This document shows, piece after piece, positions 7,909 through 16,578 of a DNA stretch of 64,000 nucleotides. The notes beneath the pieces are model-generated. The model saw only the letters and a list, made by a program, of their open reading frames with translations. It did no database searches and was not told the DNA's origin. The stretch is from Rarobacter faecitabidus (GTDB taxonomy: Bacteria; Actinomycetota; Actinomycetes; Actinomycetales; Cellulomonadaceae), in NCBI RefSeq assembly GCF_006716265.1, contig NZ_VFOS01000001.1, positions 372,001 through 436,000 on the forward strand, given 5' to 3'. Within the stretch, counting starts at the first letter, position 1. Each line of letters begins with the position of its first letter. Both the position numbers and the translations under genes were made by a program.

Positions 7909-9029
7909 ATGACGCCGTGGCGCCGACGCTGAGGGTTCAGGTGGTCATCCCGATTCACACCACCGAGCGTCCGATCAGACGGGCAGTCGAAAGCGTCCTA
8001 GCCGACGGCGGCCCGATCGGCGTGATCGTGGTGGCGCACGGGCTGCCGGTGGACGATGTTGCCGCACTGCTCGACGGGCTGGACCAGGCGCGCATCTGCG
8101 TGATCGGGCACGACGATGGGATCCGATCCGCCGCAGGGCCGTTCAACGCGGGCATCGCGCACGCCACTGCCGAGTTTGTTGCGGTCATGGGCTCCGACGA
8201 CATGGTCGAACCCGGCTGCTATTCGGCCTTGCTCGCGCATGCGGGCCCCTCAGATGAGGTTCAACCGGCGGCGGTACTCGTCCCGATCAAGCACCAGGAC
8301 GGCACGGAGATCCCGAATCCACTGCCGCGGCACGGCCGGGAGCGGCGGCTCGACGCGGTCCGTGACCGACTCTTCTACCGGACCTCGCCTCTTGGTCTCC
8401 TTCGCAGGGAGGTGTGGCAGGGCTCTTATGAGTTCGACGCGAGCCTCCATGCGGGCATCGACATGGAGCCGAGCGCGCGCCTGTGGGCGTCGGGTCACCG
8501 GATTTCGTACGCGAGGCATGCGCCGCGATACGTGATCGGCGCCGATGCCGGTTCGCGTGTCTCGACCGATCCCGTTCCGCTCCGGAAGGTCATGGGGGCC
8601 GTGCTCTCGACCTCCATGGCCCCCTGGACGAGGACGGCGGGGAAGTCGGTTCGGCGCTCCCTGGCAGTGAAACTGGTGCGCATCCACATTCTCGGTTTCG
8701 TCTACGCCCGGGCGCTGGCGGCCGAGTCCCCGGCTTCGTTCCTGACGGACGAGGACCTCGCCGCTCTTCGAGACGCCCTTGATTCGGTGACGGCACTCAG
8801 CCCGCGCTGGAAACAGCCGTTCTCCGTCGCGGACCGCTGGCTCCTGGATGCGCTACGGGAGGGCGGCGCGACTTCCGATCGCGTTCTCGCAGCCGCGCGG
8901 CGGCGATCTGGCGCCGGCCTCTGGGCCCGGCAGGTGCCACGGCTGCCGTGGTTCGTCGCCGACCGGGAGTCGAACCTCGTGCGCGTGCTGCTGCTCGCGC
9001 TGGATAGAAGGGCCATGCGGAGGGCATGA
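7905..9029 (+). CDS. GT2 glycosyltransferase, paralogue 1 of 3
   Basis: A protein of 374 residues from a GTG overlapping the upstream stop. The N-terminal GT-A domain shows VVIPIHTTERPIRRAVESV, AAGPFNAGIA and the GSDDMVEPG motif that supplies the metal-binding acids. The C-terminal half (about 200-374) is helical and not recognised. The same layout and the motifs GPFN, GSDD-x-x-EPG and LD-x-VRDRL-x-YR-x-x-PLGL recur in the genes at 11970 and 15487 (minus). These are three diverged copies of one family, probably adding different sugars or linkages to the same glycan. This copy has R-R where the others have G-R-R. Confidence 0.85.
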   Translation: MNDAVAPTLRVQVVIPIHTTERPIRRAVESVLADGGPIGVIVVAHGLPVDDVAALLDGLDQARICVIGHDDGIRSAAGPFNAGIAHATAEFVAVMGSDDMVEPGCYSALLAHAGPSDEVQPAAVLVPIKHQDGTEIPNPLPRHGRERRLDAVRDRLFYRTSPLGLLRREVWQGSYEFDASLHAGIDMEPSARLWASGHRISYARHAPRYVIGADAGSRVSTDPVPLRKVMGAVLSTSMAPWTRTAGKSVRRSLAVKLVRIHILGFVYARALAAESPASFLTDEDLAALRDALDSVTALSPRWKQPFSVADRWLLDALREGGATSDRVLAAARRRSGAGLWARQVPRLPWFVADRESNLVRVLLLALDRRAMRRA

Positions 9030-10159
9030 AGAAGAAACTGCTCATACTGTCGTTCTCGCCGATTGCCTCCGACGCGCGCGTGCTGAAGCAGGTCCGCGGG
9101 CTCAGTTCCGATTTCGACGTCACGACGTGCGGATACGGGGATGCCCCCGCGGGAGTGGCGGAACATCTGCAGATCCCCTCGAGTACGCCCAACCGTCCGT
9201 TCGGGGGCTACCTGCGCTTGCACGCGTATAGCGCGGCTTACTGGCTCATGCCGTCGGTGCGAGCCGCGAAGTCGGCGATCGGCAAGCGCGCGTTCGACAT
9301 CGTGCTCGCCAACGATGTCGAGGCGGTGCCCCTCGCGCTGTCGCTCAGGCCCCATCGTGGGGTTCATGCGGACCTGCACGAGTACTCGCCCCTACTGCAC
9401 GAGGACATTCCCGCCTGGCGCGCGCTGCAGACGCCCTACCTCAATTGGCTGTGCCGCCGCCACGTGTCGCGTGCGGCTTCCTGGTCGACCGTCAGCCGCG
9501 GGCTCGCCGAACAATACGAGCGCGAATTCGGGTTCCGGCCGGAACTCGTCACCAATGCCGCGCCATTTGAAGAGCTCTCGCCCTCTTCGACGAGCGAGCG
9601 CATCCGCCTGGTCCATTCCGGGGTCGGCATGAGGGACCGCTTCCTCGAGACGCTGGTGGAGGCGGTCACGGCGGCGCACGTCGACGTGTCGCTGGACCTA
9701 TACCTGGTGCCCAACGAGCCTGCCTACGTGGACGAGTTGCGTTCCAACGTGGCCGGCAACCCTCGCGTGACTGTGCACGATCCGGTTCCGTATGCCGACT
9801 TGGCCCGGACGTTGAACGGGTACGACGTGGGCGTCCACCTCCTGCCGCCCGTCAACTTCAACAACCGTTGGGCGTTGCCCAACAAGCTGTTTGACTACGT
9901 CCAGGCGCGACTCGGTGTGCTCATCGGACCGTCGCCCGAGATGGCGCACTACGTGAACGAGTACGGGATCGGCAAAGTGGCCGACGGATTCGCGTCGGGG
10001 GACCTTACGGTCGCCATCGATCAATTGACTCCAGACCGGGTCAGCGCCTGGAAGGCGGCAGCGGATGCAAACGCTGAGCGCCTATGCGCCGAATCGCAGG
10101 TCCAGATATGGCGAGCGGCTATCGAGCGGCTGGCGGCGTCCCAGCCGCCGGCGAGCTAG
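9026..10159 (+). CDS. GT-B glycosyltransferase (GT4-like)
   Basis: A protein of 377 residues overlapping the previous stop by 4 bp. The N-terminus KKKLLILSFSPIASDARVLKQ is the acceptor-domain pattern of GT4-like enzymes, where DARVLKQ aligns with the usual D-x-R-V motif. The donor domain has LDLYLVPNEP and the LPNKLFDYVQARLGVLIG segment, with the NK-x-FDY-x-x-A pattern found where donor phosphate and sugar bind. It is cytosolic and probably extends the lipid-linked glycan. It ends 20 bp before the ABC transporter, which has its own promoter-like box. Confidence 0.82.
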   Translation: MKKKLLILSFSPIASDARVLKQVRGLSSDFDVTTCGYGDAPAGVAEHLQIPSSTPNRPFGGYLRLHAYSAAYWLMPSVRAAKSAIGKRAFDIVLANDVEAVPLALSLRPHRGVHADLHEYSPLLHEDIPAWRALQTPYLNWLCRRHVSRAASWSTVSRGLAEQYEREFGFRPELVTNAAPFEELSPSSTSERIRLVHSGVGMRDRFLETLVEAVTAAHVDVSLDLYLVPNEPAYVDELRSNVAGNPRVTVHDPVPYADLARTLNGYDVGVHLLPPVNFNNRWALPNKLFDYVQARLGVLIGPSPEMAHYVNEYGIGKVADGFASGDLTVAIDQLTPDRVSAWKAAADANAERLCAESQVQIWRAAIERLAASQPPAS

Positions 10160-10165
10160 TGACGG

Positions 10166-10171
10166 TAGGGT
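10166..10171 (+). promoter_or_regulatory. -10 box (TAGGGT) for the ABC flippase transcript
   Basis: TAGGGT lies 8 nt before the ATG at 10180 in the short gap after the upstream glycosyltransferase. It suggests a second, internal promoter and a leaderless message for the transporter and the genes after it. Confidence 0.5.
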
Positions 10172-10179
10172 AGCGGACG

Positions 10180-11973
10180 ATGACACTCCTTTGGACGACG
10201 CTGCGACAGTTGCTGCCGCTTTTCCCGCCTGGCGCCCGCCGGTTCTTCGTGGGCTACGTCGCCGCCACCAGCGCGCTCACGGTCATGGACGTCGGGGCGA
10301 TGGCACTACTGGCGTTGATCATCTCTCCAATCGTGGCCGGCAGTGACGTGATCTCCATCCCGCTCGCCGGCTCGCTGCCGGCGAGTTCCGCTCCCTGGCT
10401 CGTCCTGGCGGCCTGCGGGTTGATCATTCTCAAGAGCGCCCTGTCGGTATTGCTGCACTGGTTGGCCACGCGCCGATTCGCTCGATATGAGCTAGAGATC
10501 GGGAGGCGTCTCTTCTCTGCGTACATCCATTCCTCGTGGGAGCAGCGCTCCAAGCGCAGCGTCGCGGAGATCACTCGCATCGCGGACGGCGCCATCGGCA
10601 ACGCGATCATGGGGTTCGTTCTCCCCATCTCGCTGATACCGAGCTACGTTCTCACGTTCCTGATGATCCTCGCCGTCCTCCTCGTCGCCCAACCGGTCAC
10701 CGCTCTCATTGCGCTGGTGTACCTGGGATCCGTCTCCCTCTTCGTTAACCGCATCGTCACGCGGCGCTCGATGGAGGCCGGGCGAGTGAACCGCGATTCG
10801 AGTTATCGCGTGGCGAATTTCATGACCCAGATGGTTGAGGCGCTCAAGGAGATCACCTTGCGCGGACGACTCGACGAGGTCGCCCAGGTCGTCACCGACG
10901 AGCGCAAGCGGGCCGTTCGCGCTCGTGCCAACGCATCCTTCCTCTCCGTGGTGCCCAAGTTCGTCTTCGACTCGGCGCTCATCGGGGGCTTCGTCCTGAT
11001 CGGAGTGAGCGCGTACCTTCTCGGCGGCATGCAGCAGGCGATAGTGGCAGTCGCGCTCTTCGCGGCCACGGGCTTCCGGCTCATCCCCGCGATCAATGGT
11101 GTGCAGGCCAGCATCGTCCAGGCCACGGCGACGCTACCGTCAGCCCAGGACGTGATCTCCGACATCCACGATTCCGAGCGGGATATCGCCCAAAACGAGC
11201 CTGAGGCCGACGTCTCGCAACTTCCCACGGATCCGGGGACGCTCGCCCTGCGCGATGTCACGTTCAGATACCCCGGTGCCACGGACGACGTGCTGCGGGG
11301 AGTCGAGCTCGACATCCCGTTCGGATCCTCGCTCGGCATCGTCGGCCCTTCGGGTGCTGGCAAGTCGACGCTCGTCGATCTGCTGCTCGGCCTCTCGGTG
11401 CCGTCTCGCGGCGAGATACTGATCGACGGCCATCCCCTCATCGAGGTCCTGCGCGCGTGGCGGTCGAGGGTCGGGTACGTGCCGCAGCGCGTCTCTTTGT
11501 TCAACGGGACGATTGCGCAGAACGTGGCTCTCACGTGGACGCACGACTACGATCGCGATCGAGTGGCTCGGGCGCTGGAGATGGCGCAGTTGATGACGAT
11601 GATCGCTGAGCGCCCGCAGGGAATCGACGCGATGATCGGCGAGCGCGGCATGGCGCTGTCGGGCGGAGAACAGCAGCGGCTCGGCATCGCCCGAGCGCTG
11701 TATGCAGATCCCCTCGTCCTGGTTCTCGATGAGGCGACGAGTTCCCTCGACACGAAGACCGAGGACTCCGTCACCCGCGCGATCAAGAGCCTGCAAGGCG
11801 AGATGACGATCATCTCCGTGGCCCATCGTCTCTCGACGATCAAGGACTACGACCGAATCGCGTACGTTTCGGGAGGAAAGATCCTGGGACACGACACGTT
11901 CCGGCTGCTCGCGCGGAAGGTACCGCAATTCGGCGAGCAGGTCGCACTTGCCGGTCTGGGCGAGGAACTATGA
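10180..11973 (+). CDS. MsbA/PglK-type ABC transporter (fused permease and ATPase)
   Basis: A protein of 597 residues. Residues 1-330 hold about six membrane helices, and 350-590 the nucleotide-binding domain. Walker A GPSGAGKST begins near residue 389, the signature LSGGEQQR near 493, Walker B LVLVLDEATSSLD near 512, and the switch His is in SVAHRLST. Half-transporters of this form dimerise. MsbA flips lipid A and PglK flips lipid-linked oligosaccharide. Set among glycosyltransferases, with no Wzx in the window, the likely cargo is an undecaprenyl-diphosphate oligosaccharide. It overlaps the next GT2 start by 4 bp. A drug or lipid exporter is possible but less consistent with context. Confidence 0.87.
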   Translation: MTLLWTTLRQLLPLFPPGARRFFVGYVAATSALTVMDVGAMALLALIISPIVAGSDVISIPLAGSLPASSAPWLVLAACGLIILKSALSVLLHWLATRRFARYELEIGRRLFSAYIHSSWEQRSKRSVAEITRIADGAIGNAIMGFVLPISLIPSYVLTFLMILAVLLVAQPVTALIALVYLGSVSLFVNRIVTRRSMEAGRVNRDSSYRVANFMTQMVEALKEITLRGRLDEVAQVVTDERKRAVRARANASFLSVVPKFVFDSALIGGFVLIGVSAYLLGGMQQAIVAVALFAATGFRLIPAINGVQASIVQATATLPSAQDVISDIHDSERDIAQNEPEADVSQLPTDPGTLALRDVTFRYPGATDDVLRGVELDIPFGSSLGIVGPSGAGKSTLVDLLLGLSVPSRGEILIDGHPLIEVLRAWRSRVGYVPQRVSLFNGTIAQNVALTWTHDYDRDRVARALEMAQLMTMIAERPQGIDAMIGERGMALSGGEQQRLGIARALYADPLVLVLDEATSSLDTKTEDSVTRAIKSLQGEMTIISVAHRLSTIKDYDRIAYVSGGKILGHDTFRLLARKVPQFGEQVALAGLGEEL

Positions 11974-13040
11974 GCGATCCCTTCATCGACTTCGTCATCG
12001 CGGCGCATGATCCGCGCAGGCGCGTCGATAGGGCGGTGGCCTCGGTCCTCGCGGCCGACTCCACAGCGAACGTGCGCCTGACGCTTGTCCTGCACAACCA
12101 GCCGCGATCGGCGTTCGCAGGCCAGATTGGCCAGTATGCGGACGATTCGCGCCTCCGGATAGTCGAATTCCACGATGAATCCCGCAGCCCGGCCGGTCCC
12201 TTCAACCACGGGATCTCGCTGGCATCCGGCGAATACTTCGGGATCATGGGCTCCGATGACTTCCTCGAACCCGGCGCGCTCGAGGCGTGGGCGTCGCTCG
12301 CGCGCGCGCACCGGCCCGACTACCTCATGGCATCGCTTCGTGACCAGGACGGCGCTGTCTGGCGTGAGCCCCTGCTACGCCCCGGCCGCCGACGAGGGTT
12401 GGACCCGGTTCGCGACCGACTCAACTACCGGACGGCCCCGCTCGGCCTGATCAGCACCCGGTTCTATCGCGACCGGCACCTGCAGTTGACGCCTGGCTTC
12501 GCGAGCGGCGAGGACATCGAAGCGGGCCTGGCCGTCATCAATCTCGGCCGCGTGGATTCGGCGCTGGGCGCCCCCTCATACGTGGTGGGCAAGGACGCCC
12601 CCGAGCGTGTCACCCACGCGCAACGAGGATACGGTGAGGAGATCGCGCCGCTGGCGCGACTACGTGAGGTAGAGTGGCTGGCGGCGCTCCCGCCGCGCCG
12701 CAAGACGGCCATCGCGGTGAAGCTATGGCGCCTGAGTGTCGTCGCACGAGTGGCGGTTCGACGGACGGAGTCCGACTGGCCACAGCCCGACGTCGCGGCG
12801 CTGCAGGCGTTCGCGCAATGGCTGGCGGAGTTCGCGCCGGATGCGGTGCCGTGCCTGGCGCGGGTCGAAATCCAGATCGTGCGAGGCGCACTGAGCGGTA
12901 AGCGCTCGGAAATCCTGGGCTCAATCGAGAATTACTTAGCGGCGGGCAGGTCGCAGTGGCTGCTCGCGGGAGCCTGGTGGCGAAGCCTCGGCGTGGATTC
13001 GCGCCTGCGCCGGATACTTCGGCTGCGTTTGCCCGCCTAG
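11970..13040 (+). CDS. GT2 glycosyltransferase, paralogue 2 of 3
   Basis: A protein of 356 residues, coupled to the ABC transporter stop by ATGA. The GT-A domain starts IDFVIAAHDPRRRVDRAV, with SPAGPFNHGISLASGEYF and GSDDFLEPGALEAW carrying the acidic metal site. The conserved GRRRGLDPVRDRLNYRTAPL block is shared with the paralogues at 7905 and 15487. The second half is helical with many Trp and Arg residues and may bind the acceptor or the membrane surface. Its place directly after the flippase suggests it acts on the exported glycan, but donor and acceptor are unknown. Confidence 0.85.
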   Translation: MSDPFIDFVIAAHDPRRRVDRAVASVLAADSTANVRLTLVLHNQPRSAFAGQIGQYADDSRLRIVEFHDESRSPAGPFNHGISLASGEYFGIMGSDDFLEPGALEAWASLARAHRPDYLMASLRDQDGAVWREPLLRPGRRRGLDPVRDRLNYRTAPLGLISTRFYRDRHLQLTPGFASGEDIEAGLAVINLGRVDSALGAPSYVVGKDAPERVTHAQRGYGEEIAPLARLREVEWLAALPPRRKTAIAVKLWRLSVVARVAVRRTESDWPQPDVAALQAFAQWLAEFAPDAVPCLARVEIQIVRGALSGKRSEILGSIENYLAAGRSQWLLAGAWWRSLGVDSRLRRILRLRLPA

Positions 13041-13062
13041 GCCAGCACCCCACAGGAGATAG

Positions 13063-14331
13063 ATGATTGTGCGCCGCCTCGTACTCGCCTCGGGCCGATG
13101 GTTCCGCCGGCTCATGGCCCGTCGATCTCGATTCCCCAGGTTCGTCAACGCGAGCATCGACTGGGTTGCCGAGAATCCGATGAGTCCTCTTGGGCGGCTG
13201 GCCGTGCGTTCGTACGGGAACTACCAGGCTTCGGATATACCCGCGGCACTGAGCGCGCCCGGCGATCAGTCTGAGGGCGGCGCGGAGGTGCTCATCGGCC
13301 CGACGAACTATGCGGGCCAGGGCTTCTTGTGGGCGCGGGCCGTCGAGGCGTTTTCGCGTGAGTCTCTTGCCGCGGCGATCTCTGCCCGGAACCTGGCGGT
13401 CGAGGAGCCTGCGGGATTCAGCTTCCCCGCGGACCGGGAGGTGCCGGTGGCGGTCTACCACCGCTCGCGCGAGTGGCAGGCGGCGCAGTTCGCCGCCGCG
13501 CGCACTTTCACGCACGTCCTGTACGAGGCCGAACGCCCCATGTTCGGGCGGCTCTTCGGACGGGATGTCGCCAAGGAGATCGCGGCACTCGACGGCCTGT
13601 CGATCGCGATGATGTGTCACGGGACTGACATCAGATTGCCATCCCGGCATCAGGACCTAACCCCCTGGTCACCGTTCCGCGACCCCGGCCTATACCTGGA
13701 CAAACTGGAACGCGACGCCGCGCGGAACCGGGAGTTGCTCGATTCTCTTGCCCGTCCCGTGTTCGTGTCCACCCCCGATCTGCTGCTCGACGTGCCGTAC
13801 GCCACCTGGTGTCCCGTCGTGGTCTCGCCGGAGCGCTGGGTGACGGACGCGACCGCAGGCGGGCGGGAGCGTCCGATCGTCGTGCATATTCCAAGTCGTG
13901 CGGCCGTCAAGGGTTCTCATCTCGTCGAGCCGGTGATCGATCGGCTCGCCGAGCGCGGCGAAGTGGAGTTCGTCACTGCGCGCGACGTGCGTGCGGCGCG
14001 GATGCCCGAACTGTATCGGAACGCCGACATCGTGCTCGACCAGTTCCGCCTTGGCTCATACGGCGTCGCCGCGTGCGAGGCGATGGCGGCGGGCCGAGTC
14101 GTGGTGGGCCACGTCGCCGAACCGGTCCGCGCGCACGTGCGCGCGGCGACCGGGCTCGACCTGCCCATTGTGGAGGCGACCCCGGATACGGTTGCTGACG
14201 CAATCCGCTCGCTGATCGCCGATCGGGTCGAGATGCAGGCGATTGGCCGCCGAGGGGTCGAGTTCGTGTCGCGGGTTCATGATGGCCAACTCAGTGCGAG
14301 GCTTCTCGTGGAAGGCTGGATCGGACGATGA
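13063..14331 (+). CDS. GT-B-like glycosyltransferase, first of a tandem pair
   Basis: A protein of 422 residues with a good ribosome-binding site (AGGAG, 13054-13058). The basic amphipathic N-terminus suggests membrane association. Paired features with the next gene are IGPTNYAGQG near residue 83, HGTDIRLPSRHQ near 187, VVHIPSRAAVKGSH near 275, and VLDQFRLGSYGVAACEAMAAG near 330. The last is a donor-site helix of GT4-like GT-B enzymes. I recognise no narrower family. It overlaps the next gene by 4 bp. A role in transferring one residue to the glycan is inferred from fold and context. Confidence 0.75.
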   Translation: MIVRRLVLASGRWFRRLMARRSRFPRFVNASIDWVAENPMSPLGRLAVRSYGNYQASDIPAALSAPGDQSEGGAEVLIGPTNYAGQGFLWARAVEAFSRESLAAAISARNLAVEEPAGFSFPADREVPVAVYHRSREWQAAQFAAARTFTHVLYEAERPMFGRLFGRDVAKEIAALDGLSIAMMCHGTDIRLPSRHQDLTPWSPFRDPGLYLDKLERDAARNRELLDSLARPVFVSTPDLLLDVPYATWCPVVVSPERWVTDATAGGRERPIVVHIPSRAAVKGSHLVEPVIDRLAERGEVEFVTARDVRAARMPELYRNADIVLDQFRLGSYGVAACEAMAAGRVVVGHVAEPVRAHVRAATGLDLPIVEATPDTVADAIRSLIADRVEMQAIGRRGVEFVSRVHDGQLSARLLVEGWIGR

Positions 14332-15503
14332 CGGGCATCGCATCCAGGATGTGGCAGGCGTCGCCGCGCTGGGCGCGCGACGTGGCGGGCATGCTGCAGG
14401 CGCGCCGGGTCGGGGATGTCGTGCCTGAATTTCCCGCGGTTGAGCGGCGGGAGATCCGGCTACTGATCGCGCCGGCGAACTTCGCAGGACAGGCCGCACA
14501 GTGGGCCGGAGCCGTGCGCCGCGATCCGCGTGTCGCTGCGATCAACATGGTCACAGGCACCGCTAACCTCTTCGGATTCCCGGCCGACTACGTTGTGCCC
14601 AACCGTATCTCGGCGCACTCCCGTGCCTGGCAGCGCCGTTTCCTGGACGAGGCTTCCGCCACTTTCACCCACGTTCTCGTGGAGGCGGAACTGCGGCCGC
14701 TGGGCGGGGCGTACCGCGGTAGCGTCGTGGCCCAGGTGCGGGCGCTCATGGAACGCGGCCTCAAGGTGGCGATGGTGGCGCACGGTACCGACGTGCGGCT
14801 CCCGTCCCGTCACGTCCGCGACGAGCCGGATTCGCCCTATGCCAAAGACTGGCCCGATGTCGGCCTGGTGGAGCAGGGAGTACTGCACAACCTCGCCATA
14901 CTGCGGGAACTGAGCCTGCCGACCTTCGTGTCGACGCCCGGTCTCCTGGCCGACGTGCCGGACGCGACGCTCTTACCACTGCGCGTGGACGCGGAAGTAT
15001 GGCGCACAGCCGCCGTGCGTCCGGTCCTTGACGCGGCGGTGCCGCGCGTCGTCCACGTGCCCTCCGCCGGTCGCGTCAAGGGAACCCATCGCATTGCGGA
15101 TGCCATGGCTAGCATGCACGGCAACGGTGAGATCCACTTCTCGCAGGTGAGTGGGGTGGCTCATGCGCGCATGCCTGAGTACTACGGCGAAGCGGACGTT
15201 GTCCTTGATCAGTTCCTGATCGGCGACTACGGCGTTGCCGCGTGCGAGGCCATGGCGGCTGGCCGTGTCGTCGTCGGCCACGTCAGCGCGGATGTGCGCC
15301 GCTATGTCGAGCGCGAGTTCGGGATGACCCTGCCGATCGTCGAGGCGACCGTGGCGTCCCTGCCCGATGTGCTACGCGATATCAAGACGAACCGCGATTC
15401 CTACCGCGACGTCGCCGCCGCGGGTCCGCGATACGTCGAACGCGCCCACAGTTCCGACGCGTCGAGTAGCGCGCTGATGCCCTGGCTCACCGGCCTCGGC
15501 TAG
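14328..15503 (+). CDS. GT-B-like glycosyltransferase, second of a tandem pair
   Basis: A protein of 391 residues overlapping the previous gene by 4 bp. It aligns along its length with that gene: IAPANFAGQA, HGTDVRLPSRHV, VVHVPSAGRVKGTH and VLDQFLIGDYGVAACEAMAAG. The pair therefore arose by tandem duplication and diverged. It lacks about 30 residues of the partner's basic N-terminus. Its 3' end overlaps, tail to tail, the last 17 bp of the minus-strand GT2 gene, so the two operons converge without a terminator between them. Function inferred as glycosyl transfer; substrate unknown. Confidence 0.75.
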   Translation: MTGIASRMWQASPRWARDVAGMLQARRVGDVVPEFPAVERREIRLLIAPANFAGQAAQWAGAVRRDPRVAAINMVTGTANLFGFPADYVVPNRISAHSRAWQRRFLDEASATFTHVLVEAELRPLGGAYRGSVVAQVRALMERGLKVAMVAHGTDVRLPSRHVRDEPDSPYAKDWPDVGLVEQGVLHNLAILRELSLPTFVSTPGLLADVPDATLLPLRVDAEVWRTAAVRPVLDAAVPRVVHVPSAGRVKGTHRIADAMASMHGNGEIHFSQVSGVAHARMPEYYGEADVVLDQFLIGDYGVAACEAMAAGRVVVGHVSADVRRYVEREFGMTLPIVEATVASLPDVLRDIKTNRDSYRDVAAAGPRYVERAHSSDASSSALMPWLTGLG

Positions 15504-16578
15504 CCAGGAACGACGCCAGCGAGAATCGGATCGGGGCTTCCCTGTGCAGCAGTCGCGATGCGGTGGCGGGGACGAGGGCTCCCGGAGAACTGTACTGACG
15601 GCGCGCACGCACCGCTGCCAGCAGGATCTCCGCGGGCTCGTCCACCGAGGCGATCAAGGCAAGGACGCGCCTGTCTCTTAGCGACAGCACGCGCTCGATG
15701 CCATGGCCGCGGTCGAGCAACTCTCGCGTGGTGACCAGCAGGTCGTTGCGCTGCGGGCGCGTCCACCAGCCGGGATCGGGGCGGTTGGCGATCGCCCCGA
15801 ACACGTGCACTCGGATGAACTTGACCACGAGTGCCGCCTGCTGGCCATCGGAGAGCCGTGCGAACCAGTCCGAGTCGAGGATCGGGGCGACGTAGGCGAA
15901 CTCGTCCCGGATTGCCCGCGGGATACGGGTCGTCCGATCTGTCGCCGCCGATCCGATGACGTAGGCGGGTCCGCCGCGATCGAAGCTCACCGCACCACTC
16001 GTCCAGGCTCGGCAGACGTAGGCGAGATCCTCGCCCGTGGTCAGGCCGGGTGCGAACCGGAGCTCGCCCAGCGTCGAGCGGCGGATCAATCCGAGCGGCG
16101 CCGATCGATAGGCGAGGCGATCGCGCACGAAGTCGAGACCGCTACGCCGCCCCGGCCTGGTCGGTGGCGTCGGCACCACGCCTCCCGAGTCGTGTTTCAG
16201 GCGAGCGATCACGGCATCGGCACGGTCGGCCTCGGCCCTCGCGAGCCACGAGTCTATGGCGCCCGGCTCCAGGAAGTCATCGGAGCCGAGCACGGAGGTG
16301 AACCGCCCGTCCGCCAGGTCGAGACCCAGGTTGAACGGGCCGGCCGGACTGGCGATGCCGTCCGCGAGGGTCGTGAGGCGAATTCGGGGATCTGCGGAGA
16401 TGTCGCCCAGGCTCGCGGCTATCTCGTCAGCGGCCACGTTGTGGCACACGACTGTGACGCGCACGTCGGCGCGCGTTCCGGTCAGCGCTGACGCCGCGGC
16501 TCGGGCGATGTCGCGTGCGGAGGAGTGCACGGCGATCACCAGATCGACGTCGGGGGCAGGGGGGCGCTCGGGCGTCAC
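15487..16578 (-). CDS. GT2 glycosyltransferase, paralogue 3 of 3 (opposite strand)
   Basis: A protein of 363 residues. The GT-A core has VDLVIAVHSSARDIARAAAS, SPAGPFNLGLDLADG and GSDDFLEPGAIDSW, then GRRSGLDFVRDRLAYRSAPL. These are the same blocks as the plus-strand paralogues at 7905 and 11970, and it resembles the 11970 copy most in the GSDDFLEPGA block. The C-terminal half is helical with a basic end. It starts within the last codons of the GT4 gene (4-bp overlap) and is the last gene of a three-gene minus-strand operon. The copy on the other strand indicates dispersal by duplication plus inversion rather than a simple tandem array. Confidence 0.85.
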   Translation of the reverse strand: MTPERPPAPDVDLVIAVHSSARDIARAAASALTGTRADVRVTVVCHNVAADEIAASLGDISADPRIRLTTLADGIASPAGPFNLGLDLADGRFTSVLGSDDFLEPGAIDSWLARAEADRADAVIARLKHDSGGVVPTPPTRPGRRSGLDFVRDRLAYRSAPLGLIRRSTLGELRFAPGLTTGEDLAYVCRAWTSGAVSFDRGGPAYVIGSAATDRTTRIPRAIRDEFAYVAPILDSDWFARLSDGQQAALVVKFIRVHVFGAIANRPDPGWWTRPQRNDLLVTTRELLDRGHGIERVLSLRDRRVLALIASVDEPAEILLAAVRARRQYSSPGALVPATASRLLHREAPIRFSLASFLASRGR

